A stretch of DNA of 5,117 bases from the NCBI GenBank assembly GCA_900555375.1, contig USLC01000074.1, positions 1 through 5,117 on the forward strand. Reading direction: 5' to 3'. This document shows positions 1 to 5,117 of this stretch, in pieces. Position numbers and translations under genes: made by a program. This stretch comes from an uncultured Eubacteriales bacterium (lineage in GTDB: Bacteria; Bacillota; Clostridia; Monoglobales; Monoglobaceae). The number at the start of each line of letters is the position of its first letter. Positions within the stretch are counted from its first letter, which is position 1. The notes beneath the pieces are model-generated. The model saw only the letters and a program-made list of their open reading frames with translations. It had not been told where the DNA came from and searched no databases.

Positions 1-54
1 AGCATGCGGCTGTTAACCGCAGGGTCGTTGGTTCGAGTCCAACTGGAGGAGCCA
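1..54 (+). tRNA. tRNA-Asn(GTT), 3' part, 5' end outside window
   Basis: This is the 3' portion of a tRNA that starts before the window. The anticodon stem is TGCGG (5-9) with CCGCA (17-21), closing the seven-base loop CTGTTAA (10-16); the anticodon GTT (12-14) reads Asn codons AAC/AAU. A five-base variable loop (22-26) follows. The T arm is GTTGG (27-31), loop TTCGAGT (32-38) and CCAAC (39-43). The 3' acceptor strand TGGAGGA (44-50) is followed by discriminator G51, as expected for Asn, and an encoded CCA (52-54). The D arm and 5' acceptor strand lie upstream of position 1. An intrinsic terminator begins three bases after the CCA, so this is the last gene of its transcript. Confidence 0.96.
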
Positions 55-56
55 CG

Positions 57-89
57 TCGGAACGGACTTTGTTTCGTTCCGATTTTTTT
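57..89 (+). terminator. Rho-independent terminator of the tRNA transcript
   Basis: A perfect 8-bp stem, TCGGAACG (57-64) with CGTTCCGA (75-82), encloses a 10-base loop and is followed by seven T residues (83-89). It starts just after the tRNA CCA end and reads in the tRNA direction. Confidence 0.93.
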
Positions 90-96
90 ATATCAC

Positions 97-128
97 AAAA
101 GCCCCGATGGTTTTCTATCGGGGCTTTT
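97..128 (-). terminator. Intrinsic terminator of the SSB-like gene
   Basis: A perfect 12-bp inverted repeat, AAAAGCCCCGAT (97-108) and ATCGGGGCTTTT (117-128), has an 8-base loop. Read on the minus strand it begins nine bases after the stop codon of the SSB-like gene and has a GC-rich core ending in a four-T run. The A and T arms make it potentially bidirectional, so it may also back up the tRNA terminator immediately to its left. Confidence 0.88.
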
Positions 129-137
129 GCAGATTTA

Positions 138-791
138 TTATTCATCTTCTTCCTCTTCGTTATACACGGCTTCAAGCTTTGAAACCGAAATTTCATATGC
201 GGTCTTTGTTTCAAATTCTTCCTCGCTTATCTTTTTTTGATATTCGCGGCTTTGTATTCTGCCCCACACTCTTAAATTAGACCCCACACTTAAGGTCTCG
301 GCGTACTTTGCGTTTCTCCCCCACGCTATGCAGGGGATATAATCTGATTTATTATACGAGCGGTTGACCGCAAGCAGAATATCGGCAATCTCCCGCTGAA
401 AAGGCGTTGTTCGGTAAACCGGCGGCTTACAGATATAACCGTTTAAAAAAATCCTGTTCGGATTCTGCATTTCATCAATCGAATCAACATACTCGATTGA
501 CTTGGCAAAAACCGTAAGTATAAGCCTGTTGCCGATATTGCTGAAATTGTTGTATGACCTGAATTGTCCCTGTACCTGAACGTTGTCTCCGTACTCGGGC
601 TTCAGAATCGGAAAAAACCTTTCGGATATAGTTACATTAATCAAATCAAAATTTTCACTTAACCGCGGAACCTTTAAACGAAATATATAAAATTTTTCTC
701 CGTATATCATATGCGAGAAAGACAATTCGCTGTCTACGCTTCCGGCAATTAAGACCTTGTTGTTTTCAAAATACGTGTTTTCCACTAACAT
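138..791 (-). CDS. SSB-like single-stranded DNA-binding protein with two tandem OB-type domains
   Basis: The 217-residue protein resembles the longer SSB-family proteins of Clostridia. It likely binds single-stranded DNA during replication, repair or recombination; this is family inference. Two OB-type segments are visible, roughly residues 12-102 and 114-208. The second is the more SSB-like, with IFLNGYI at 114-120, a YIPCIAWG strand at 151-158 and LRVWGRIQSREY at 173-184. The C-terminus is acidic (NEEEEDE, 211-217), recalling the partner-binding tail of SSB but lacking its usual Pro-Phe end. The ATG at 791 has AGGAG (795-799, minus) only three bases upstream; a GTG two codons downstream (783-785) would have nine-base spacing and could be the true start. 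The gene is transcribed alone, converging on the tRNA gene and divergent from the yetF-like gene. Confidence 0.82.
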   Translation of the reverse strand: MLVENTYFENNKVLIAGSVDSELSFSHMIYGEKFYIFRLKVPRLSENFDLINVTISERFFPILKPEYGDNVQVQGQFRSYNNFSNIGNRLILTVFAKSIEYVDSIDEMQNPNRIFLNGYICKPPVYRTTPFQREIADILLAVNRSYNKSDYIPCIAWGRNAKYAETLSVGSNLRVWGRIQSREYQKKISEEEFETKTAYEISVSKLEAVYNEEEEDE

Positions 792-835
792 TCACTCCTG
801 TCGCATCTTCATAGCCTTAAAAAAGTCTACTGTAA

Positions 836-863
836 ATTATATTCCGTGTATATTAAATTAGAA
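836..863 (-). promoter_or_regulatory. Possible sigma-A promoter of the SSB-like gene
   Basis: On the minus strand a perfect TATAAT (836-841) is preceded, after 16 bases, by a weak -35 match, TTCTAA (858-863). Transcription would begin roughly 40 bases before the start codon. The region is so AT-rich that a chance TATAAT is likely, so the call rests mainly on position. Confidence 0.38.
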
Positions 864-1008
864 CATTTAACAAAAATTTTTTAAAATCTTACATCTAATC
901 TATATTACGGATATTTTTCCAAAATATTTCTTTTGTTTATGATACCACAAATTTATCCAATCTGCAATTATTATTTTACATTTTTTCAAATTTGTATATG
1001 TCTTTATC
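864..1008. other. AT-rich divergent spacer without a recognisable gene
   Basis: This is the middle of the 295-base space between the divergent SSB-like and yetF-like genes. It is strongly AT-rich with several A and T runs. I see no credible coding region, tRNA or terminator hairpin in it. It probably holds upstream promoter elements for one or both genes. Confidence 0.6.
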
Positions 1009-1037
1009 TTGTAATATTATTTTCTTATTTGTACATA
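1009..1037 (+). promoter_or_regulatory. Tentative promoter of the yetF-DUF4363 operon
   Basis: TTGTAA (1009-1014) and TACATA (1032-1037) are separated by 17 bases and lie about 50 bases before the start codon. An overlapping alternative -10, TATAAC, is at 1039-1044. Both are moderate matches in an AT-rich background, so the exact promoter is uncertain. Confidence 0.3.
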
Positions 1038-1072
1038 ATATAACACAAACAAACGGAGAAATTTGTAAAAAC

Positions 1073-1078
1073 GGGGGG
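1073..1078 (+). promoter_or_regulatory. Unusual G-run ribosome binding site for the yetF-like gene
   Basis: A run of six G residues lies eight bases before the ATG at 1087, where a GGAGG-type site would be expected. It can pair with the anti-Shine-Dalgarno only through a shorter GG core or G-U pairs. A better-looking GGAG at 1055-1058 is too far from the start to serve it. Confidence 0.55.
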
Positions 1079-1086
1079 CAAACTTA

Positions 1087-1761
1087 ATGATAATTACTTT
1101 AATCCGCACTCTTATAATGTATGTCTTTGTTGTTGGAACGCTAAGGCTTATGGGAAAGCGGCAAATCGGCGAGCTGGAAGCATCGGAGCTTGTAGTTACA
1201 ATCATAATTTCGGACATAGCGGCAATGCCCATTACAAATATAGAAGTCCCTCTGCTTACAAACGCGGCGGCGATACTTGTACTGATGATTCTGGAAATGG
1301 TTTTATCATATCTTGCCTACAGAAGCACAGCTGTCAGAACGGCCCTTTACGGCAAGCCAAGCACATTTTACCGCAACGGAAGCTTTAATCAGCAGGAAAT
1401 GATGCGGCAAAGGTTTAATGTCGCCGATATAATGGAAGAGCTACGTAATAACGGGACGTGCAGCCTAAACGATGTTGAGTTTATCGTAATGGAAACCAAT
1501 GGCAAGGTAAGCGTGATTTTAAAGCAGGATAAGTCCCCCGCCACGGCAGAAATGCTTAATCTTAAGCCGAAGCCGGTCAGAATGAGTTATATAATCATAG
1601 ATAACGGAACGCCAATACGCGGCTGTATGAATCGGCTGGGTTTAAATGATGAGTGGCTTTCAAATCAGCTGAAAATTCATAATGTAAAATCCGTCAAGGA
1701 CGTTTTTTATTTAAGCTTTGAGGAAAGCACGGGCAACACTGTGCTTATTCCAAAACAATAA
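1087..1761 (+). CDS. YetF/DUF421 family membrane protein
   Basis: The 224-residue protein belongs to the DUF421 family (Bacillus subtilis YetF, YdfS, YkjA and relatives). These are membrane proteins of largely unknown role; some are linked to spores or envelope functions in other Firmicutes. The N-terminal part has three hydrophobic segments, about residues 2-19, 34-50 and 56-78. Between the first two lies the family signature RLMGKRQIGELEASELV (20-36). The soluble remainder carries the conserved pattern FNVADIMEELR (110-120) and DVEFIVMETNGKVSVILK (129-146), and is probably cytoplasmic. The length is usual for the family. The following DUF4363 gene starts 20 bases downstream and probably shares the transcript. 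No enzymatic function can be assigned. Confidence 0.9.
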   Translation: MIITLIRTLIMYVFVVGTLRLMGKRQIGELEASELVVTIIISDIAAMPITNIEVPLLTNAAAILVLMILEMVLSYLAYRSTAVRTALYGKPSTFYRNGSFNQQEMMRQRFNVADIMEELRNNGTCSLNDVEFIVMETNGKVSVILKQDKSPATAEMLNLKPKPVRMSYIIIDNGTPIRGCMNRLGLNDEWLSNQLKIHNVKSVKDVFYLSFEESTGNTVLIPKQ

Positions 1762-1781
1762 CCAATCGGAGGGCTTTTTTA

Positions 1782-2162
1782 ATGCGAAGAATAATTATTG
1801 TACTGTGTGTTGTTCTGATATTGATTGGATTAAATGTAGTTCACTTTCATAAAATAATGGAGATGAGCCACCAGACAGAGGATTTGGTCGGCAGAGTTTA
1901 TCAAGAATATGAAAAAGATAACTGGCAGGAGATAGACAATCTGATGAGCGGTCTCAGAAATGTATGGTACAGCAACAGGCTGTGGGCAAGCGTAACACTG
2001 CGCTCAAACCAGATAGATGAAATCGAAATCTCTCTCGAGCAATGCAGCGAGTATTCAAAAATACAAGCCAAAGAAGCATTTATAGGTGAATTTAAGATGT
2101 TTTGCCTTATGACAGAGCATCTGCCCAAGCAAGAGGGCGTATCACTTGGCGAATTATTGTAA
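1782..2162 (+). CDS. DUF4363 family small membrane-anchored protein
   Basis: This 126-residue protein has one N-terminal hydrophobic segment (residues 3-20) after MRR, suggesting a signal anchor with the rest outside the membrane. The outer part is mostly helical and polar, with the spaced tryptophans W48, W62 and W68, a region around EIEISLEQCSEYSK (80-93), and an ending HLPKQEGVSLGELL (113-126). That pattern matches my recollection of DUF4363 proteins, which in Clostridia often follow a DUF421 gene. Its function is unknown; it may be an accessory subunit of the neighbouring YetF-like protein. It has a strong ribosome binding site, CGGAGGG (1767-1773), eight bases before the ATG, and is followed by an intrinsic terminator, making it the last gene of the operon. 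Confidence 0.82.
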   Translation: MRRIIIVLCVVLILIGLNVVHFHKIMEMSHQTEDLVGRVYQEYEKDNWQEIDNLMSGLRNVWYSNRLWASVTLRSNQIDEIEISLEQCSEYSKIQAKEAFIGEFKMFCLMTEHLPKQEGVSLGELL

Positions 2163-2166
2163 ATTT

Positions 2167-2210
2167 AAAGCCGATATATAGATTGATTATTACTATATAT
2201 CGGCTTTTTT
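2167..2210 (+). terminator. Rho-independent terminator of the yetF-DUF4363 operon
   Basis: A 12-bp perfect stem, GCCGATATATAG (2170-2181) with CTATATATCGGC (2193-2204), has an 11-base loop and a six-T tail (2205-2210). Three A residues at 2167-2169 can extend the stem. It begins within ten bases of the DUF4363 stop codon. Confidence 0.95.
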
Positions 2211-2265
2211 GTGTAAAATGTCAATAAATCAACAAATTAAGCGTATAACTTTTTTACCTCTTTAC

Positions 2266-2294
2266 TTGACAATATTTTAACAGTACGATAAAAT
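2266..2294 (+). promoter_or_regulatory. Sigma-A promoter of the aconitase-isocitrate dehydrogenase genes
   Basis: A consensus -35, TTGACA (2266-2271), and a near-consensus -10, TAAAAT (2289-2294), are separated by the ideal 17 bases. The predicted start is near 2301, giving a leader of about 34 bases. It lies after the upstream terminator and directly before the aconitase gene. I see no convincing paired operator such as a CcpC-type dyad around it. Confidence 0.87.
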
Positions 2295-2321
2295 ATAAGG
2301 GTGTAAATATAATTAAAATGA

Positions 2322-2329
2322 AAGGGTGA
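2322..2329 (+). promoter_or_regulatory. Ribosome binding site that sets the aconitase start
   Basis: AAGGGTGA lies five bases before the ATG at 2335 and resembles AAGGAGGTGA with bases missing. A GTG at 2326-2328 is in frame but falls inside this site and has no ribosome binding site of its own. ATG 2335 is therefore the better start. A second in-frame ATG at 2341 is less well spaced. Confidence 0.75.
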
Positions 2330-2334
2330 CCGCA

Positions 2335-4266
2335 ATGGGTATGACACTTGCTCAAAAAATTCTCAAGGCACATCTTGTATGCGGCAATATGGTTGCCGGC
2401 GAAGAAATCGGTATAAAAATCGATCAGACCTTGACTCAGGACGCCACGGGAACGATGGCTTATCTTGAGTTTGAGGCTATGGGAGTGCCTCGGGTAAAAA
2501 CCGAAAAATCGGTTGCATATATAGATCACAACACACTGCAAAGCGGATTTGAAAACGCCGATGACCACAGATTTATCGGAAGCGTCTGCAAAAAACACGG
2601 TATATATTTTTCCCGCCCGGGAAACGGAATCTGTCATCAGGTTCATCTCGAACGCTTCGGAGTTCCCGGAAAGACATTGATAGGCTCTGACAGCCACACG
2701 CCAACAGGCGGCGGTATCGGTATGATTGCCATTGGCGCCGGCGGAATGGATGTTGCAGTGGCTATGGGCGGCGGTACATATTATATCACTTGTCCCAAAA
2801 TCGTCAAGGTTGAGCTTACGGGAAGTTTAAATCCGTGGGTTGCCGCAAAGGATGTTATTCTTGAAGTTCTGCGCAGACTCTCTGTAAAGGGCGGCGTAGG
2901 AAAGATTATCGAATACTGCGGCGAGGGTGTTAAAACGCTTTCCGTTCCGGAGCGCGCAACAATTACAAATATGGGAGCAGAGCTTGGCGCAACCACGTCT
3001 ATCTTCCCGTCGGACGAGGTTACAAGACAGTTCCTTAAGGCTCAGTGCCGCGAAGAGGATTATACGCCTCTTGAGGCTGATTCCGATGCGGTTTATGATG
3101 AGGTAGTAGAGATAAACTTAAGCGAGCTTGCTCCGCTTGCCGCTTGTCCTCATTCACCGGACAATATTAAATCAATAAAAGAGCTTGAAGGTATGAAGAT
3201 TGACCAGGTCTGCATAGGTTCATGCACAAATTCGTCTCTTCTTGATATGCTTAAAGTTGCTTATATTTTAAAGGGTAAGACGGTTCACCCCGATGTATCG
3301 TTGTCTATTGCACCCGGCTCTAAGCAGGTTTTAAATATGCTTGCTGCTGACGGAGCTCTTTCGGATATGATAGATGCAGGCGCAAGAATTTTGGAAAGTG
3401 CCTGCGGCCCCTGCATCGGTATGGGTCAGTCTCCGAACTCGGGCGGTATATCTCTGCGTACGTTTAACAGAAACTTTGAGGGGCGTTCCGGCACAAAGGA
3501 CGGTCAGATTTATCTTGTATCGCCCGAGGTTGCGGCTGCTTCCGCTTTGGCGGGCGTTATGACCGACCCGAGAAGCCTTGGCGAAATGCCCGATTTTGAA
3601 CTGCCCGAGGTATTTACAATTAACGACAATATGGTTGTTCCTCCCGTTGCGGCAGAGGATATGGACAGCGTTGAAGTTTTGCGCGGCCCAAACATCAAGC
3701 CCTTCCCCGTGTCTGAGGCTATGGCTGATGAAATAGACGCAAAATGCAGTCTTAAGGTCGGCGATAATATAACGACAGACCATATTATGCCTGCCGGCGC
3801 GAAGATTCTTCCTCTTCGCTCTAATATTCCGAAGATTTCGGAGTATTGTTTTGCTGTATGCGATGAAAAGTTCCACGACAGGGCTTTAGAACTCGGCAAA
3901 AGCATTATAGTTGGCGGCTCAAACTACGGACAGGGTTCTTCAAGAGAACACGCCGCGCTTGCTCCGCTGTACCTCGGCGTGAAAGCCGTTATAGTTAAGT
4001 CGTTTGCAAGAATCCATATGGCAAATCTGATAAATGCGGGTATTCTTCCTCTTACATTCGTAAATGAGGCAGACTATGACAAGATAGATCAGATGGACGA
4101 ATTTAAAATAACAAATCTCAAGGACGCGGTTGCAAACAAAGACGAGCTTACCGTTACCGATGTAACCAAGGGCTTTGACTTTAAGGTTAAGCTTGATTAT
4201 TCAAAGCGTCAGAGAGATATGCTTATCGCAGGCGGACTTTTAAATTATACTAAAGAAAACGCCTGA
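2335..4266 (+). CDS. Aconitate hydratase (aconitase), [4Fe-4S] enzyme
   Basis: Aconitase converts citrate to isocitrate through cis-aconitate in the cytoplasm. From ATG 2335 the protein has 643 residues, the usual length of the compact aconitase form common in Clostridia and other bacteria; it is shorter than the roughly 900-residue AcnA type. The catalytic part includes DHNTLQ (65-70), the substrate-site stretch SDSHTPTGGG (118-127) and the three cluster ligands: C297 in GSCTNSS, and C357 and C360 in SACGPCIG. The swivel domain carries DNITTDHIMPAG (477-488) and GSSREHAAL (534-542), with the catalytic Ser and Arg. No key residue is missing. Homoaconitase and isopropylmalate isomerase are related, but the single-chain fusion of both domains, the motifs and the following isocitrate dehydrogenase gene favour aconitase. 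It has its own strong promoter. Confidence 0.95.
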   Translation: MGMTLAQKILKAHLVCGNMVAGEEIGIKIDQTLTQDATGTMAYLEFEAMGVPRVKTEKSVAYIDHNTLQSGFENADDHRFIGSVCKKHGIYFSRPGNGICHQVHLERFGVPGKTLIGSDSHTPTGGGIGMIAIGAGGMDVAVAMGGGTYYITCPKIVKVELTGSLNPWVAAKDVILEVLRRLSVKGGVGKIIEYCGEGVKTLSVPERATITNMGAELGATTSIFPSDEVTRQFLKAQCREEDYTPLEADSDAVYDEVVEINLSELAPLAACPHSPDNIKSIKELEGMKIDQVCIGSCTNSSLLDMLKVAYILKGKTVHPDVSLSIAPGSKQVLNMLAADGALSDMIDAGARILESACGPCIGMGQSPNSGGISLRTFNRNFEGRSGTKDGQIYLVSPEVAAASALAGVMTDPRSLGEMPDFELPEVFTINDNMVVPPVAAEDMDSVEVLRGPNIKPFPVSEAMADEIDAKCSLKVGDNITTDHIMPAGAKILPLRSNIPKISEYCFAVCDEKFHDRALELGKSIIVGGSNYGQGSSREHAALAPLYLGVKAVIVKSFARIHMANLINAGILPLTFVNEADYDKIDQMDEFKITNLKDAVANKDELTVTDVTKGFDFKVKLDYSKRQRDMLIAGGLLNYTKENA

Positions 4267-4279
4267 GCATATGTGCTTT

Positions 4280-4298
4280 AAACGGAAGCAAACCGTTT
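4280..4298 (+). other. Small hairpin after the aconitase stop codon
   Basis: AAACGG (4280-4285) pairs with CCGTTT (4293-4298) around a seven-base loop. Only one more T follows before the run breaks, and the stem is short, so it is at best a weak terminator or pause site. It lies 13 bases after the aconitase stop codon. Confidence 0.45.
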
Positions 4299-4307
4299 TA
4301 ATATGCG

Positions 4308-4365
4308 CCGTCTTATTCCGCCCGCAGGATAAGAAACGGGAAATTATTCTTTGCGGGCGGAAAGG
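4308..4365 (+). promoter_or_regulatory. Structured leader with two mutually exclusive hairpins before the isocitrate dehydrogenase gene
   Basis: Hairpin B is a perfect 11-bp GC-rich stem, TTCCGCCCGCA (4316-4326) with TGCGGGCGGAA (4352-4362), around a 25-base loop. Its 3' arm reaches the first two bases of the isocitrate dehydrogenase ribosome binding site, AAAGG (4361-4365). Hairpin A uses CCGTCTTATTCC (4308-4319) against GGATAAGAAACGG (4327-4339), with a bulged T and a small internal asymmetry, leaving GCCCGCA as its loop. Both need 4316-4319 and cannot form fully together. No T run follows B, so it is not an intrinsic terminator. Roles in translation control, RNA processing or stability are possible; none is shown. 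Confidence 0.5.
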
Positions 4366-4374
4366 CGAATTTAA

Positions 4375-5117
4375 ATGGACAAAATTAAAATGACAACCCC
4401 TCTCGTTGAGATGGACGGCGATGAAATGACCCGAATCATCTGGAAGATGATTAAAGATATTCTGATTTTACCTTATGTTGATTTAAAATCAGAATATTAC
4501 GACTTGGGGCTTGAACACAGAAACGAAACAGATGACAAGGTTACCGTTGATTCTGCAAACGCAACAAAAAAATACGGTGTTGCCGTTAAATGCGCTACCA
4601 TAACCCCAAATGCAGAGCGTGTTAAAGAATACAATTTAAAAGAGATGTGGAAGTCTCCCAACGGAACAATCCGTGCTATTCTTGATGGAACGGTTTTCCG
4701 TGCTCCGATTATTGTCAAAGGCATTACACCTTATATTCCCACGTGGACAAAGCCTATCACCATCGCCCGTCACGCTTACGGCGATGTATATAAAAATACC
4801 GAAATGCAGGTTCCCGAAGGCTCGACCTGCGAGCTGGTCTGCACCGATAAAAACGGAAACGAAACACGCTCGCTTATTCACAAGTTTGACGGAACAGACG
4901 GTATAATTCAGGGATTGCATAACACCGATAAATCGATTTCAAGCTTTGCAAGATGCTGCTTTAATTATGCCATAGACACAAAGCAGGATTTGTGGTTCGC
5001 CACCAAGGATACCATTTCAAAAAAATACGACCATCGCTTTAAGGATATCTTTAATGATATTTTTGCCGCAGAATATAAGGATAAATTTGATGAATTGGGT
5101 ATAGAATACTTCTATAC
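4375..5117 (+). CDS. icd: NADP-dependent isocitrate dehydrogenase, eukaryote-like homodimeric type, 3' end outside window
   Basis: The enzyme oxidatively decarboxylates isocitrate to 2-oxoglutarate and yields NADPH in the cytoplasm, the step after the neighbouring aconitase. The 247 residues present are about 60 percent of the roughly 400 usual for this family, and the frame stays open to the window edge. The sequence matches the human IDH1/IDH2-like branch, not the Escherichia coli Icd branch: KCATITPN (72-79), WKSPNGTIR (92-100), GTVFR (105-109), RHAYGD (132-137) and [11 protein letters not shown] (209-219). Substrate residues align with human numbering as S94, N96, R100, R109, R132 and Y139; the active-site lysine is K211. 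The metal-binding aspartates would lie beyond the window. The start at 4375 has AAAGG (4361-4365) nine bases upstream. No terminator separates it from the aconitase gene, so cotranscription is likely. Confidence 0.94.
   Translation, partial: MDKIKMTTPLVEMDGDEMTRIIWKMIKDILILPYVDLKSEYYDLGLEHRNETDDKVTVDSANATKKYGVAVKCATITPNAERVKEYNLKEMWKSPNGTIRAILDGTVFRAPIIVKGITPYIPTWTKPITIARHAYGDVYKNTEMQVPEGSTCELVCTDKNGNETRSLIHKFDGTDGIIQGLHNTDKSISSFARCCFNYAIDTKQDLWFATKDTISKKYDHRFKDIFNDIFAAEYKDKFDELGIEYFY

Noticed and set aside
1..54. tRNA gene as a phage or integrative element attachment site
   Set aside because: No integrase gene and no second copy of the tRNA 3' end are present; the tRNA is followed directly by its own terminator and a chromosomal-type gene.
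1017..1232. Minus-strand open frame overlapping the start of the yetF-like gene
   Set aside because: It is antisense to the conserved DUF421 N-terminus, has low-complexity content, and shows no recognisable protein family.
2241..2300. Possible CcpC-like operator (ATAA repeats) around the aconitase promoter
   Set aside because: The ATAA copies are in direct orientation in an AT-rich region, without the paired TTAT arm at the expected spacing.
2326..2334. GTG start giving a three-residue longer aconitase
   Set aside because: The GTG lies inside the only good ribosome binding site, and the family normally begins with a sequence like MGMTLAQKI, which fits ATG 2335.
2254..2697. Minus-strand open frame of 147 codons over the aconitase promoter and 5' end
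   Set aside because: It lies antisense to a clear aconitase coding frame, has no recognisable domain, and would cover the strong promoter at 2266-2294.
3331..3905. Two long overlapping minus-strand open frames inside the aconitase gene
   Set aside because: They are antisense shadows of a well-conserved coding sequence, overlap each other in different frames, and show no family resemblance.
4316..4362. Intrinsic terminator between the aconitase and isocitrate dehydrogenase genes
   Set aside because: The stem is strong, but no T run follows on either strand, and its 3' arm runs into the ribosome binding site of the next gene.

Overview
The window looks like a chromosomal segment from a low-to-moderate GC member of the Firmicutes, most likely class Clostridia. 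This is inferred from protein resemblance and from the signals present: strong purine-rich ribosome binding sites, TTGACA/TATAAT-like promoters, AT-rich spacers, a DUF421 (YetF)-DUF4363 pair, and a tandem OB-fold SSB-like protein. I cannot name the species.

Layout: (1) Positions 1-54 hold the 3' part of a tRNA-Asn (anticodon GTT), with encoded CCA, followed by its own terminator. (2) On the minus strand, 138-791 encodes an SSB-like protein with two OB-type domains and an acidic tail; its terminator lies back-to-back with the tRNA terminator. (3) An AT-rich divergent spacer (792-1086) holds tentative promoters for the SSB-like gene and for the next operon. (4) On the plus strand, a two-gene operon encodes a YetF/DUF421 membrane protein (1087-1761) and a DUF4363 single-pass membrane protein (1782-2162), closed by a strong intrinsic terminator. 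(5) A near-consensus promoter at 2266-2294 drives a complete aconitase gene (2335-4266). After a structured 108-base gap comes the 5' portion of an NADP-type isocitrate dehydrogenase gene of the eukaryote-like homodimeric family (4375 to the window end).

The two metabolic genes catalyse consecutive steps, citrate to isocitrate to 2-oxoglutarate. In anaerobic Clostridia this oxidative half of the TCA cycle mainly supplies 2-oxoglutarate for glutamate synthesis. No citrate synthase gene is visible here. The YetF-DUF4363 pair is a recurrent but functionally unclear membrane module. I see no mobile element, CRISPR array or obviously new system. The most unusual structure is the pair of mutually exclusive hairpins between the aconitase and isocitrate dehydrogenase genes, one of which reaches the ribosome binding site of the second gene.
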